A DNA stretch of 64,000 nucleotides from Trematomus loennbergii (GCA_012861695.1 JAAOOA010000093.1:106001-170000); one strand, 5' to 3'. Positions 43,901-57,175 are shown, counted from the stretch's first letter. Notes: generated from the sequence alone by a model not told the origin. Program-made: numbers and translations.

Positions 43901-45121
43901 TCACCCGGATGACAGTCAGTTATAATGGAACAAAGGGAGTTTGAAATCCCTGTTGAAATCCCAATGTAACCGTCATTAAATAAATCAAAAATGGTGTTTT
44001 CCCAAGCTATTTGATTCATATTTATGATACAGCCACACTATCCATGATTTGCAGGAAGCAGTTACTGCAGAAAATATAACCATTAAATATACCAAAATAT
44101 AAGTTTCTTAAATATACAGTACTAAAGAATATAATAGTTCTGAAAAGGAATAACAATCCACTTTAAGAGCCTCATCTCATATCTGCATTGCACTGTGATA
44201 GTCACTGTACTCATTCATTTAAGCAGCAGAGTCAATGGATCATCCTCAGCAGCATATGCTACTGTATGGCTGAGGGGAGCCGCGCTGTGCACACTTGCCC
44301 AGCAACATGCTTACATCACAGAGCACGTGCTGGGCGTGATTCAGTGTGCCAGTGTTTACAGTGGAGTGATTACGCGCCTGTCTTGAGGCATGTTCAGTCC
44401 TCCTCAATTTGCTCAGTGTCTGGTGCTGCTGTTTACATCTGCCTGCCTGGAAGACGCTGTAGAGACGATACCAGCGCATGGGTGTTCTCCACAGAGACGC
44501 AAGCCACCTCTGTGTGCCGGCATGTAAACAACTTCAACGAGCGCAAAGGCACCTTTCATAATTCCTCATATCCCGGCATAAGATATGTCAGTGGTGCTGC
44601 TGCAGCCACAGTGTTCTGCAGCTCTGGAAGGAGGGGAAAGGGAAGAGGAGGGGAAAGAAAACCCTGCGCAGTGCAGACTCAGTTTTGCATGCAATACCAA
44701 AGGGCCCCAGTGAGAAGGAGGGGAGGGGGAGAAAAGGTAAGGTAAAGGGTGTGGGGGATCGAAAAAGGGAGGAAAGGAAAAGAAAAAGCACTCACCCACT
44801 ATCTGTGGCGAGAGAATCACCCAAGGGCTGAGCGTCACCTAGGATACCAATTCCAAGTTCCTTTCTCCTCAGGATCCTTTCCCCGCTCTCGATGTCCGTG
44901 GCGGGGTAGCCCTTCACCAGTGCCTGCCTGCTGCCATAGATACCTGTGATAGATGGCCCCCGCTCCGCCTCGTACCCATTCAGCGTCCCCCGGCCAGCCC
45001 GGTTGTCCACGAGTTCACGCTGGCAATCAGCAGGGCGCTTGTCATAAGGCGTGGCAGACGGAGGGCCGCTCTTGGGCAATTTATATCCGTGCGAAATGAG
45101 GAGGTCCTCCACACTGTACAT
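37963..45121 (-). CDS. jcad: Junctional cadherin 5-associated protein (JCAD/KIAA1462) orthologue
   Basis: Minus-strand gene with three coding exons: 45121-44796, 42704-38821 and 37997-37963. The N-terminus MYSVEDLLISHGYKL is the recognised start of JCAD, a large, mostly disordered protein of endothelial cell-cell junctions linked in mammals to Hippo/LATS signalling and angiogenesis. Splicing joins ..ATDSG to FYDVPSLTYSEPLSHEE across a phase-2 junction. The YWRRRGQDFSILLDYADGRE motif follows. Predicted length is about 1410 residues, close to the mammalian 1350-1360. The long exon includes a Gln run (DQQQQQ) and a C-terminal block IWGEIPGLPEFPPDRLPLS. Seven one-base frame breaks, mostly at short homopolymers, interrupt the main exon although coding character continues through each. 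This looks like sequence error more than decay, but a pseudogene is not excluded. Confidence 0.88.
37998..38820 (-). other. jcad intron with LINE-tail-like repeat
   Basis: Non-coding. At 38400-38470 the plus strand carries TTATTTGGCCATTAAAGC and TAATTCTGATTCTAAT, the typical tail of a truncated fish retrotransposon. Confidence 0.5.
38821..42704 (-). other. jcad: jcad large main coding exon
   Basis: Acceptor CTGTCTTTATAG directly before 42704; donor CTCAG|GTAAG at 38821/38820. 3884 bases, giving most of the protein. Frame breaks are needed at 42302-42307 (A6), 41847-41854 (G8), 41416-41419 (C4), 40825-40828 (T4), 39463-39466 (G4), 39285-39288 (T4) and near 38873 (GG). Confidence 0.85.
42705..44795 (-). 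other. jcad intron between start exon and main exon
   Basis: Non-coding; no transposon with clear ends was recognised. Open frames of up to 185 codons on the plus strand near 44188-44745 lack homologous motifs and lie in GA-rich sequence. Confidence 0.6.
44796..45121 (-). other. jcad: jcad first coding exon
   Basis: ATG at 45121-45119. Encodes MYSVEDLLISHGYKLPKSG through LATDSG. The donor GG|GTGAGT has its GT at 44795-44794 and leaves two bases of a Gly codon, completed by the G at 42704. Confidence 0.88.
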
Positions 45122-48100
45122 GGTGGTGTCTCTCTCTCACTTCTGGGCAGGAGGGCAAAGGTGGTGTGTTGCCTTATGCGCAGTGCTGCTGGTGGGAGCT
45201 GGAGCACGGTTGCTCGGCAGAGGCCATCACTAAGGGGAGGACAGGGGAGGGAAGAGGTAACATGTGAACAGATTATTTCAGCACGCGCCTAAATGCAGGA
45301 TGTGCCATTTTCAACACGCTAGCAGATGTCTGACATACAGATGTTTGTGATACCTTTCCAGATGTGCACATGTGTGTCAGCATGTGTTAAGTTGAAAGCT
45401 CAATTAGTTAGTACAACATGGGATAAACAAAACAGACTTTTGTTAACTCTGGAAGGTACTAGTAAGTTTAAACTGCAGATGTTTTTATTTGTTACAATGT
45501 AGTCGTTGCTCTCCTATAACATGGACAGTTCTTTTTGACATCCGGCTACACCCTTCCTTCCTCCCATAGACATTTGATCATCTTTCCAAATTGTCTAAAG
45601 CCATTGTGTAATGTAAGAATTGCTAAATTGAGACTTCCCGCCCATTAAACCTCTCTCTACATAATGATTTATCTGCGCTTTTGTCTGGGATAAATGTCGA
45701 AGCAGGTTCTAGGTGGAACATTCTTCATCAGTCACAGGTATTGTTCTCCAGACACGCAGAGCAGCAGTTGGACAGCTGCACTAATCTTTGCATGTAGACA
45801 ATCTTCTTATAGACACAAATAAATGTGCATGGTAACAGGAACTACAAAGTAAAGACCTCTCCGTGTGTGTGTCAGAGACGTTTAGGGTGATCTCCTCCGG
45901 TGTTTTGCATCATATATTTGAGATAACTTAATACAGCGGCAAACATTCTGTAAGCCCAGAGGGGGAAATTGAACATCCAATATAAATGACTGCACATAAT
46001 GTATACTGCCCCTTGTCTCTGTGCAGCGTGACACTGTACGTGGTGTGAGCTCCTTAGTCGCCTGTAATTCTTCTGTCCAAAAGCCATCATGAAAAGATAT
46101 GGTACATTTATTACATGTAATTAAAGGGATTCAGCTGAGTCGTCAAATCCAGTCCAACTTGCAGGGTTGACAAAAAACTAAAGTGAACACAATATTAATG
46201 AGAAAAAGGACTTAAAATAAAGTTAAGTGGATGCTTTTGTTAAAGAAATAGGAAAAACTAATTTGTGTAAGATCACTCTTATTAAGACAGTTACTATTTC
46301 ATTTTATATTGTGACACAATCCTAACTTCTAGAAATGTATAATCACCATTGTATTGAAGTTATTGAAAATGTTATATCTCTGTACAAGTACCTTGTGAAG
46401 GGGTACATCATATTATATGTATCTACTAATCTTATGTTTGACTTAGTTAACCAAACCCAGCCATAACAAAAGTCCACCACACCGTGCGAAGATGAACTAA
46501 AAATGTAAGATACAAATTCATCTTTGGGGATTTTAGCACATCCCTCAGACTGTCTTCACAGTTTTTAAGATCTAAATAATGCAAATTACATAAAAAGAAT
46601 TGCCTTATCTGTGTTTTTTAGCATTGCAAGTATCATTTAATTAATGTAATGATTAATCTGCCAATTATTAGTTTACTGATTCATTGTTTGGTTTGTGAAG
46701 GGTCAGAAAGAAGTGAAAAATGCTATAAATATTCCAAAAGCCCAAGGTATTTTGATCACGTTGCTTGTTTTGACTTTCAGTTTACCCTCACAGAATACAG
46801 AAAGCAGCACATTTCTAATTCAAAGGTAGAAATACAGCATTTTGCAAAATTACTTAAACAATGAATCTAACATCAAAATAGTTGATGCATCAACTTATTG
46901 TGTAATTGACTATTTATTGCAGCTCTTACTTTACAATGCAACAAGTAGGTTAGAGAAATAAGGAAGTTGTTTTTTGGCTGCATGAAGGTTTTTTTTGTTA
47001 TTTAGTCTTTTCTCCTAAATTCCTCTGCTGTGTGCACTTGTGTGCACTTGTTTGTGTGAGCACTTGTTTGTGTGAGCATGTGTGAGCATGTGATTGTGTG
47101 AGCACTTGTTTGTGTGAGCACGTTGTGTGAGCATGTGATTGTGTGAGCACTTGTTTGTGTGAGCACTTGTTGTGTGAGCATGTGATTGTGTGAGCATGTG
47201 ATTGTGTGAGCATGTGATTGTGTGAGCATGTGATTGTGTGAGCATGTGATGTGTGTGAGCATGTGATTGTGTGTGAGCATGTGATTGTGTGAGCATGTGA
47301 TTGTGTGTGAGCATGTGATTGTGTGAGCATGTGATTGTGTGAGCATGTGATTGTGTGTGAGCATGTGAATGCAGAAGCAGCCCTGTCTGATATATTAATT
47401 AGTGGCTTTAACAGTGTGTCCTGCCTGGAGATGACAGTGGATGGCTTATAAAACAGTAACACGGTGATCAAAGGCTTTGCACACATTAGCATTCTGGCGA
47501 ATCATGTTTGGACTTGAAAAGTGACTCGCTGTTCATTTTCCATTATGAAGGTGTCACTGTTGAATCAAAGACGTGACCGTTAAAGTAGAACTACAAACAT
47601 GTGCTCACTATAAGATGCCAACACTGTTCACAGCAAACAGCTTATTTATTTTCCTGCCTGAAACGACATCTCTGTTATCTTCAAATCACAGATTACAGTT
47701 TAAATCATGGCTGGAGGTCATGAGGGAGAAGTAATTAATATCTAATACGAAAGATATCAAACACTGAAAACGTTTTATAGTACACACTTCTCTCGAGGAT
47801 TCCCAGAGGAAAGCACCTGTTGTGCAAATGCACTGGTTTTTGTAATGTTAGCTTAATAAATAAGCTTATATGAGACTTGCTTTTGTCCCTTTTTCATGTT
47901 TTATTTGACCCTGTAAGCTATTAAAAAGCATTATCTGTTATTTTCTATGTAATTGTAAATACGTTATCCTTTGATAATGCAATGTATTCAAATTATATTG
48001 ATTTTTGAAATATCATTTCAAAAATCATAAGTTTTGTTTTTGTTAAAATCAACAAATACAAATGTCTTCTAAATCTTTACAACATATTCAATATTAATAG

Positions 48101-50359
48101 TATTAAACAGTAGCCGGACTAGCGCTGCATCTATCAATTCATTGTATTATCGATTTATTGGCCAATTATTTTCACAAGTAATGATTTATAATTTAGTATG
48201 ACAATGTGTATTTATTTTTTTAAGTAGTGAAAATGCCCATTATAACTTCTCAGAGACCAAAATGATATCCTTACACTGCTTGTTTTGTTGCTTTATTCCA
48301 AAACTGAAGCATTTTTCATTTAGTATAATATCAGAAAAAGACAAGCAGAGAAGCATAGCAAGAACCAACAAATATTTGACTTTTGGCTTTGAAATGTGTT
48401 TAAAATTGAAAGTTGAATTCTCTGGTTACATAGTCAAATGTTCCAAAAATCGAAGAAATATGTCAATAAAGTTATTATTATTTTATTTCAATGATGAAAA
48501 GGACAGTATAAAAAGGACAAATTCACTCAGCTGATTTTGAAATATCCCCACCTTTTCTCTTGACCTTAAGTTGACCTTAACATTTCTCACTCCCATAACT
48601 TTATCCAATGTGCAGTGAAGAGTTGCGTCCGGCCTGTGAGCTGATCTCATACTGTATGATTCACTGTAACACTTCACATGTAACCTCAGGATAATTAATA
48701 TACTATCCAGATGTAAAAGACTCAGCAGAAAATCTCCATCCTGACACCACACTGTGTGTAACCACATTTTCAAGGACAGCACATGTGAAGAAGGATTGAC
48801 CAACTCATGAATGCCGTTCATTGACTATAGGCCTAAGCAAAGATCACATTAAAAATCAGCATGTTGGAAGCAGGGCGTCTGATGTTTAAGTCCTCCAACT
48901 ATTTCTGGCTCTTCAAGTGGAGTGAATACTCAGAGTGGAAAATGCAGCAAAAATCAACTCAAGGGCTTCTTGAATTAGCCAAATCCAAAAAGCAGTCATA
49001 ACCCTTAAAGAAGGAGTCGTATTGGAAAAGTAACTTCCTTTATCAGTTTTATCAGAGGGAACCAGAGCGAACCAGACACGCAGTGGCCCTTTTTGACAAG
49101 GTCACAGCTTCAAATGATTGCAGTGGAAATATAGCACATGAGCCTTTTTTTGCATAGCAACAACAAAAGTAGCATTAATAATTGCAACACAACCAGATTT
49201 CCACATGCACATTATTATATATAGAGGGATATGATGTTGTGTGTGTGTTTGGAGAAGTAACAATAACGTCAGCTGTTGTAAAAAGTTGCTGTGAGGTAAT
49301 TCATTAGCGGATATTTACTGCTGTTGGAGTGTGTGTTCGATCCATTTGTATGTGAGGAGCTAACTTTCCTGTGCTGGCCTTAAAACTTCCACTTGGAGCT
49401 TAGATTTATTTTAAACTTTGAACTTTACATTTTGAACTGAGAAGGGAGGCTCCCCAGTGTGCAGCCAGGCCTGGCAGACTGCATGCACAGGTAGTGGCCA
49501 CTGTAACACATCAGCACTAGCAGCAGCACCACCCTAACTGCCAAGGGAGTGTACCTACATCTTACCTAGTGACAGGGATAACACAGCACAGACCAGGCTT
49601 ATCATTAAACTGCTTATTCAAACACATATAAATCTCCAGTTCAGCAAATTAAAAACACTTTCCTGATTCTCCTCAAAACATCCTCCTCAAAACCATTCCC
49701 CCTGGAAGATAACTTGCTGTATGAATGAATAATGATTTGCAATAGATCCGTTAGTATCATAACACATAGCTATCAATAATACATGTGGAAATATCTGTCC
49801 ATGCATAGAGACAGTATGACCTACTATAGCCATCCTATAGCCTGCTGCAGTGTTATATGGCACAGCCTGCATAAAATTGACTGCTATGAAATGATTTTTT
49901 TTTTTGTGTGCAAATCAGCTCCCAATACTTGCTTCGCCCAGTACAGCAGCGCCAACCAGAAATAACCCTCCACCTGCACGCAGTGTAAGTTGAAAATATA
50001 GTCAGCGGTCATGTTTTGACGAAAAGCCGCTTTGGCCAAATCATCACCTCGTTGCAAGATGTTCCCCAAGAAATGCACGCAGCGCAGCGGCGGCGCGGAT
50101 CTGTCGAAGGGCGAACATTTTGAGGTGTGTGCAAGTTGACGCGCGTTAACGAGGAGGCTTTTGCAGATGCATCTTCACTGAGTGTTTACCTTAGACCCTG
50201 CGCTACAGTGGAGGCTACGTGAGCCTCCAAAAAAAAAAAAGCACACAGCAACCCCTCCCTAGAATTAAGACAGTGCAGGCAGAGCGGGGAAAACAGCATG
50301 CAGAAATATGGCATAACATTGCAAAACGGAAAAGGGCGTAGCGGCGGAGAGACGCATAC
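45122..50359 (-). other. Probable jcad first intron
   Basis: About 5.2 kb between the candidate non-coding first exon and the start exon, including a short 5'UTR part next to 45122. AT-rich, with a minisatellite at 47030-47370. No other gene or transposon with clear ends was seen. Confidence 0.45.
47030..47370. repeat. 15-16-bp minisatellite (GAGCATGTGATTGTGT)n
   Basis: About 20 copies of a unit alternating GAGCATGTGATTGTGT with GAGCACTTGTTTGTGT. Units vary by TG additions. Translations (THNHMLTQSHA repeats) are artefacts of the repeat. Confidence 0.93.
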
Positions 50360-50540
50360 CTGGTGAGATGCTTGGCGCGGCCGTCGCAGTTCCCCTGCGC
50401 CCAGCTTTAGCTGCTGAGACTGAGCACTGCACACAGCCAGCGGAGCATGCCGATTGGTAGGCAGAGACGCGCTGGTTGCTGGCTGCCTGATGGGCTCTCC
50501 TCACTACAGCTGAGGTGGGGTGGGCTCCTCACATGCAGAG
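50360..50540 (-). promoter_or_regulatory. jcad: Candidate jcad promoter and non-coding first exon
   Basis: A CpG-rich stretch from about 50050 to 50540, unlike its AT-rich surroundings. On the minus strand CACCAG|GTATGC (break at 50360/50359) is a plausible splice donor. A CCAATCGG box on the same strand lies at about 50450-50457. No ATG-led coding frame ends at this donor, so the exon would be 5'UTR. The link to jcad rests on orientation and proximity only. Confidence 0.35.
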
Positions 50541-52859
50541 AGAGGGATGTCAGAATGGTCTCTTCCAAACTGTTTCCCCTAACTTTGCTTTTTTTTCATA
50601 GCAACAGTCATTTTTTCCCCTTTTCAATCTTGCATATTGACTTGAATGATTACGAGCGACATATGGACCAGTTATTTCTATGTATTGTATCTCAACATCT
50701 GGAACACATGTTGGGTACGTTTAAACCTGAGGAACACGCCTTATGTGTTTCTACAAGAAGAGGCAATCACTGCTTGTACTCATTTTTCCCAACAAAAACC
50801 CCTCCATGTTCCAGTCACAGATTTCCGTATTAACGCCCATGCGTCTCTTCCCCATCCTGTTAAGTTTGAGATGTGCAGTATGTGAGCAGCACCGCGCCCT
50901 TGGTGATGTTGATGACTCGTCACTGTGTGTGTCCCCCCTCCCATCCAATGCCAAGACAGCTTGGCTAATTGAATGTGCTGGGTTCAGGCCTTCCTGTGCC
51001 AACTGTGACATGCTGCACTCTGAGGGATCCCTCAATTTTGAGGAGTGACGGGGCAACGCACACGTCCCAAAGATCTACTCACTGATGACGAGGTGCTAAA
51101 GCCTGACCTCAGTTATCCTGCAGACACCATGTTAGCCTTCCACTTTTACTGTTATTAGGGAAGGGCTTTAATTGACATGCAAACACATATGGGAGCTGCC
51201 CTTCGGATGTCCAGTGACTCCTGGTTACTGAGCAGTTCATCAAGTTGGTCCCCATCATGGATTATTGAATGATTTAGGACTCTTCCATGCTCTGCCAATA
51301 GGAAATGATAATGCCTTTGTCCTGTTTGACAAAGCACATTAAATATGTTGAGTGTTCCCAAGTAGCCAAAATGCCTTGACCTATCAGAGTGGTGCAGTGA
51401 TGATGTGTTTTGTAGGACAATCTAGAAGTTACCAACGCAAGGGTTACCTCTGAAACAGCTTTGTGATTATTCCATTGGATTTCGGTTTATTGCAGAAAAT
51501 AAGATCACTTGTTTGCAAACACTTGTTTATGATACTTACACATTTTGTTCAAAAGGATTATCTCCACATATTAACACCACTTTTATGATTTGTTAAATGG
51601 AGGGTCAGAAGTAAAACGCTAAAGTTATAGGCTTTGAACAAACTAAATCAGTCACATGCTTTCATTTTACTACCTAATGTTCGATATGAAGAAGTAGTAG
51701 CAGTCTCATTTAGAAACTTGTTAGCAACCGCAGTTTTTAGGACACATTGAAGCTTTAGACATTCACCTGTGGGGTATTTACTGACGTGTTTTATGTTGTA
51801 TAACAAAACGTGAAAGTCTCTAAAGCTTGTGTAAACCACAGACCTTATTTCAGACTTCTAAGACTCATTCCTGAACCACTGTATACAGCCTGATTGTAGT
51901 ACACTGGATTGTCACACTGATGGTATCTCCTGGCTAACACTGGCCCAAAGCTCACCTGAGCGCTGTCTGTTTGCAGCGTGTGATTGAGCATAGGATCTTG
52001 TAACATGTGATTGTAAAAGGTCCAAAGGCATAGTGCTGTGTAAACTAAAAAGAAGTGTGTGATTCTGTTATGCTTTAGACAGACACTTATTATACTCTTG
52101 GCGGACATGACGCAAGTATTCTGGCTCTTATACTGTTGTACAACAATATAATAATTCCTTTAATCAGCAGTGTGTCTGTGTTTCTATTTTGTTATATCTT
52201 GTTATGTCTTGAGTGTCTAAGGTTTCGGATCCACAACATCCACATCTTCTCTACAGTACACAGCTGAATGTGGAAACCATACATGGGCCGGGAGCCGCCT
52301 CACGTCTGTGCCAAGTCGGCTGACACTCTGCTGCAATCAGCCTGACTGAGCTGGCTGTACTTGGAAGGTATTTCACACCATTATCACACATCAAACTTAA
52401 CAGCGTACATCCAATCAACGACGCTATCTTTCTTGTGGTTCACACATGATTACAGTTGCTTGTCTCTGCTCGAGAGGCAGGCAGGACAGGAGTGAATTTC
52501 AGCTTTAAAAGATGAACTCCTTATTATGTATCTGCCTCTTTGCCCTCTATACCCTTACAATCTTGTGTCACAAAGACAAAATGTATAACCGAAAAAACAT
52601 GAATTTATTACTTTTCTTTCTTTTACACCTGTGTAATGTTTACATGCTGTTTAAAAAAATATACTGTGTTTTACTGCAGGATTCTGTATCTTTTCCAAAG
52701 GAGCATGTGCTAAGTTATTTTACAGCCGTTAAGTAATACACATGTATAAAAGACATTTCACATTTTATCCAAATTATTAAAGCTCAAACTATAGAAAATA
52801 AAGATATCCTAGTGATAGTCCACAGGAGGCAATAGTCCCTCTCAAAGTACCAGTCATCA
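50541..52859. other. No gene recognised
   Basis: Intergenic sequence. Only short open frames without recognisable motifs. No transposon with clear ends was identified. Confidence 0.5.
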
Positions 52860-52930
52860 ATCTGTACTTGCGGGACTTGAACCAGCAACCCTCCAGTTCC
52901 AAAGCAAAGTGTCTAGACTACTGTTGCCCA
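52860..52930 (-). repeat. tRNA-derived SINE fragment
   Basis: On the minus strand: AGTAGTCTAGACACTTTG, GGAGGGTTGCTGG, TTCAAGTCCCGCAAGTAC. The GGTTCAAGTCC part matches a Pol III box B and the order resembles the tRNA-related head of fish SINEs. A complete tRNA clover-leaf was not found. Confidence 0.4.
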
Positions 52931-54622
52931 AAACTACACAGAAAATACCTGTGATTGAGAGGTTATAACAAACACAGTTGAGCTGTATATGCTGTGTGAT
53001 ATGTCTACACAGTCATATCACACAATTTAACACATAACTACACTCTGTCTAAGGAATACCTGCTGAACACAGAGCTCTGTATCAGCTCTTCTCCTGCATC
53101 CTGCCATACTGTCAAGCAACTGCCAGCCATCTCTATGGCAACATATGCTATTTGGTGGTAGCTTGTGTACCTTATAGTACTTAAAGGGACAGCTCACCCT
53201 AAAATACATGTTTTTTCTCCCCTCTTTCTTGTAGTGATATTTATCTAGATGCCTTCTCTGCCTCGACATGACTGGATTTGGGCTTGAGATGAACTGAGAA
53301 AAGCTCTGTGGTTTATATCTGCCTGCTGAGGTGAGTGGATGTCGAATCGTGGCGTTTGGCAGACGAAAGATTTGCCTTTTTCATGGTCCTGCTGCATGCG
53401 ACAGTGGGTGGTCTAACACCTTTATACGCTCTGCTCTACTTCACATGCAGAGTGACTTTTACCGAGTGCAGACGTCTAATTTATCGCTCTGAAAGTATTC
53501 GACTAAAGGGATCATAGACACGTCAAAGAGAAAGCCACAAGGCATCTGTGGGAGTTGATAGGAATACTGTAGTATCAGATGGTGAACTTTGACTAAAGTC
53601 TGTACTTATGTTGGCACCATTTTGAAATAAATATGGTTTAAGATTTCGTCAACCAAGGACTTTTTAAAGAGCTCCATAAATGTAGAGTTTTGCTTTAATT
53701 GTACTTATTCTTAGAGCATCTGTTACCCGGAGGTGAATATCTCACTTTAGATTGAACTCATTGCACATACAGGAGGTGTTGCTGCATGTTTTTTCCATCA
53801 GTGCTTCAGAAGCAGGGAAGATATGTCTTGTGTGAAACTTGAGGAAGGCTGGTGGCCATGTTATAGAGTTATAATGAAGCCCTGTGGTTTAAGGAGTAGG
53901 AGAACATTCATGAATGTGGACAATTAGAAGCAGCAGGAAAAGTAATCAGTCCAGTACTGTGGATTTAAATCGATCGTTGCTAGCACATGAGGTTATTTCT
54001 AACTAAATGTGAAAACAATTCTCAACATCCATTTTGATATTGCAGTTCTAGGGTTTTGTGTAATGCATCAGGAGGTCATTATATTGCTACCATGTTTTTA
54101 TTTGATTGTCTAAGAACATTCAACCTTCCATATATATGTATTACAATATTGTGTTCAAAAGCAGTTGCTTGTTTCCACATTCAGAATCAAAGCACCATTA
54201 TCATTTATTTGTAGTTGTGTTTTGGCCTTTTTGAGCTCCCTTTTGGTCTTCACCAACCCCTGAGGTAAATGTCAGGCTCTTCGGCTGCTAACTGTTCCTT
54301 TATATATTCACCAGTAAGCAAGTCACTAACTTTGTTCATTGCTTTGAGCTGGACCAACCTGTGTTTACTCCCAATTTGTCAATATGGAACTTGGTCAGTG
54401 GCCCTACATGTCGAACTATGACACTCAAAACCCCTGTAGCGTTAGTTTTAGTCATACAGTGCTGACTCTAATGGTCATTGTTATTATAACAGGAGTAAAA
54501 AGGAAGTCAGGTGACGTTTTATAAAGAGCGACAAAAGTCTGTGTAGGGAGGAGGTTTGGATGATTTGTCAAACAAAGAAAGACACAATTTGGGAAATGTA
54601 GCTACGTCGTATTGTACTTAAT
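52931..54622. other. No gene; possible MITE end at 53180
   Basis: At about 53180 TTAAAGGGACAGCTCACC resembles the start of a common fish repeat, but a right terminus was not identified. The remainder appears unique. Confidence 0.35.
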
Positions 54623-54626
54623 TTAA

Positions 54627-54990
54627 AGGTGGGGTAGGTAAGTTTGAGAAACCGGCTCGAGATACCTTTTTGTTATATTCCATGGAATGCTCTTAACATC
54701 CCGATAGCAATGAATATCTTAAGTGCTTTGACAAAAAATCCATACAAAAATGTCATCTGTAAAAAGCATGACCAATCATTTTAGCCGGGCCGGCTAAAAT
54801 AACTGGATGGCCTACCTGCCTGTCAGCCTTCCATCTGTGCACAAACTTATCTCGTGCCCTCATTGGTCATGTGCGCGTTCGTGTGTGTTGGAGGAGGGGC
54901 TCTGTAAGGAAGTGGCAGATTTTTTCCGGCTGTGTATTTTCAAATTCTAGCGCACTCAAGCTGGTTTCTCCAAAATTACCTACCCCACCT
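54627..54990. mobile_element. TTAA MITE family G, copy 2
   Basis: Left end AGGTGGGGTAGGTAAGTTTG next to TTAA at 54623-54626; right end TTACCTACCCCACCT followed by TTCAAG, a diverged TTAA. Interior matches the copies at 31814 and 57320, with a small deletion after the ATGTCATCTGT segment. Confidence 0.85.
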
Positions 54991-55038
54991 TCAAGCCAAA
55001 TACATTGTTTTTTTATTTACTTTACGCAACGTACTTAA

Positions 55039-55222
55039 AGGTGGGGTAGGTAATTTTGGAGAAACCAGCTCGAGTGCGCTAGAATTTCCACAGATGGAAT
55101 TTTTTATGGATTTTTGTCAAAGCACTTAAGATATTCATTGCCATCGGGAAGTTAAGAGCATTCCATGGAATATAACAAAAAGTGTTTCTCAAGCCGGTTT
55201 CTCAAACTTACCTACCCCACCT
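55039..55222. mobile_element. TTAA MITE family G, copy 3, internally deleted
   Basis: 184 bp between TTAA at 55035-55038 and 55223-55226. It keeps both ends but lacks the middle; CGCTAGAATTTCC joins directly to ACAGATGGAATTTTTTATGG. It lies only 48 bp from copy 2 and in opposite orientation to it. Confidence 0.85.
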
Positions 55223-55226
55223 TTAA

Positions 55227-57090
55227 GTTACGTAACAAGTGTACTTATTTGAACTCAAACTGATCTTTTCTGAAACTTTACCAAGTAGTTTTGTTGCCTA
55301 CACATAACCAAGAAACGTACTTAACTTATGTCAAGTACGTAACACAACTTTAACCACCACATTTTCTATTTAAAAGCGGTTCCCAGTGTTTAAAAAATGA
55401 CGTCCAGGTCGTGATCAAGCATATGTTTGTGAATTGTTTTTGTACTGGGTTTTTAGTGAATTTATCTTAGCGTTAAACTCTGCGTTTTCATCATTAAGAG
55501 TGATCCAGTTCACATTACAAACAGTCATTTGATAAATAGTGTATACAAAAGTATTGTTAGAGCAGCTTTAACTAACAATGTTTTCCACCAAAGGCCATAA
55601 AAACATTATAATGATTTTCAATTTGATTTAGGCTTGAGCTATTCATATTTACCACTTCACTACACAGTGGCGAACCAGTATTGATAAACTATTATTTAAA
55701 ACGGTCAATACAATTGTCATAAGAATTGCATTTGTATTTTGACTAGATGCTAAATCTCTTAATGTTTACTGAAATTGGGTTTTGTGTCATTTTCAATCTT
55801 AAGTTTTTTGGGCTTGAATTCAGAGTCAATATCAACATCACGTTCTCTTTTTAGGGTCTTCTCAATTTTAGGCGAGTGGTAAAAATCTGTTCTCCAGAAT
55901 CTTGTTTTAAATCCTAATTTTCCCATACGTTTTTATCAGAATAACTTTAGGTCAGTGTGTAGGTAATATTTGATTTCTTCTATTTTTAAAATCTCCCCTT
56001 TTTTCGTTGTCTGCCACGACTGCACTGTCATGACTTCCTCCATGAAGAGAAACATTGATTTCGACTCAGCGGGGATCATGCAAAACAGCCTCTCATTAAA
56101 ATCATAATTAGAAATTGGAAATGGCACATGGGGTTCAACGGTGAGGCGAGCTGAAAATCACTGCAAACTATTAAACGTGCACTTAGCCTTTCAGTCCTAA
56201 AACAAAACGTATCTGATTCTGGATATATGACATCCAAACAACGTGATGAGAAACAAAAAACAGAGGCCTTATTTTCTGAAGATATTTAGGTTTTTCTCTT
56301 GAAAACACTTTCATACTTAAGCTGGTTCTCTTTAAATATTTTTAAGGTCCAAAAATGTCCTATATTAGATTTGTTATAATGTGTAAAAAAAACTGGAAAC
56401 ATTGCCAATATCCTTCATGATTTCTTTTTCAATGTCAAGGGCATTTTCCAGCTGAAGGTCACAGCTGTGCAACATCATCATCGTCCATTCTTACAACAAA
56501 AAAATCTAACGTCACATCAACTCTCAAAAAACTCCCCTATCAGTTGTGAGGGTCCACTTCAAACACACATTAACACACACACATTCACATCAACACACAC
56601 ACACCAACACACACTCTGCCCTCTCCCTGTCCCCAGCCCCGGTTGCCTAGAGACAGCTGAGATGGGGACCCATCTCATTTCACACCAATAGGGCTGTGTG
56701 GCTGGCTGCAGGGAGGAAGCACGGGATCTTTATCGCCACCTAGCAGCCAAGACAGAGAAATACTTTCCTTTTTTTCTTTTTTTAAGCAACCTTTCTGCCT
56801 AGTAACCCAATATGCTGACTGCTCCTGGTGCTGACATCCAGCCCGGAGCTTCAGAGGAGACACATCGTACTGCAGGGCTTCAATATGTTCAATGTGGGTC
56901 TTTAGTTGAATAGTATACAATCACTGAGTTCTAACGGCTCCATAGTTTGTTTAGCTTCTCCCTTTCTATAATCATGAACAATTTGCACATACTGTACATG
57001 CATAGTGTAGCCTACTCACACTACCTCACAGGTATATTTACTTTTAATCAAAAGCAGCTGTGCAAGACTTTTTAATGTATATATTTTTTT
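55227..57090. other. No gene recognised
   Basis: Mostly AT-rich unique sequence. A short CA-rich stretch lies at 56560-56615. No coding motif or element end was recognised. Confidence 0.5.
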
Positions 57091-57096
57091 TTTTTC

Positions 57097-57175
57097 TTTC
57101 ACTTTTATTGTCATTACGTAGTACAGGTACTATGTAACGAAATGGTTTCTCTGCATTTGACCCATCCTAGTGTTA
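57097..57175 (-). repeat. Dispersed retrotransposon-like 3' end
   Basis: CTTTTATTGTCATTACGTAG, GTACTATGTAACGAAATGG and TCTCTGCATTTGACCCATCC is a widespread teleost sequence, usually a retrotransposon 3' end read on the minus strand. Only this fragment is present. Confidence 0.45.

Noticed and set aside
44188..44745. A 185-codon plus-strand frame in a jcad intron
   Set aside because: Low-complexity Cys/Arg/Gly composition in GA-rich sequence, no motif and no splice support.
46998..47492. Three overlapping 99-164-codon frames of HNHMLTQSHA-type repeats
   Set aside because: Artefacts of a 15-16-bp minisatellite; no non-repetitive coding sequence around them.
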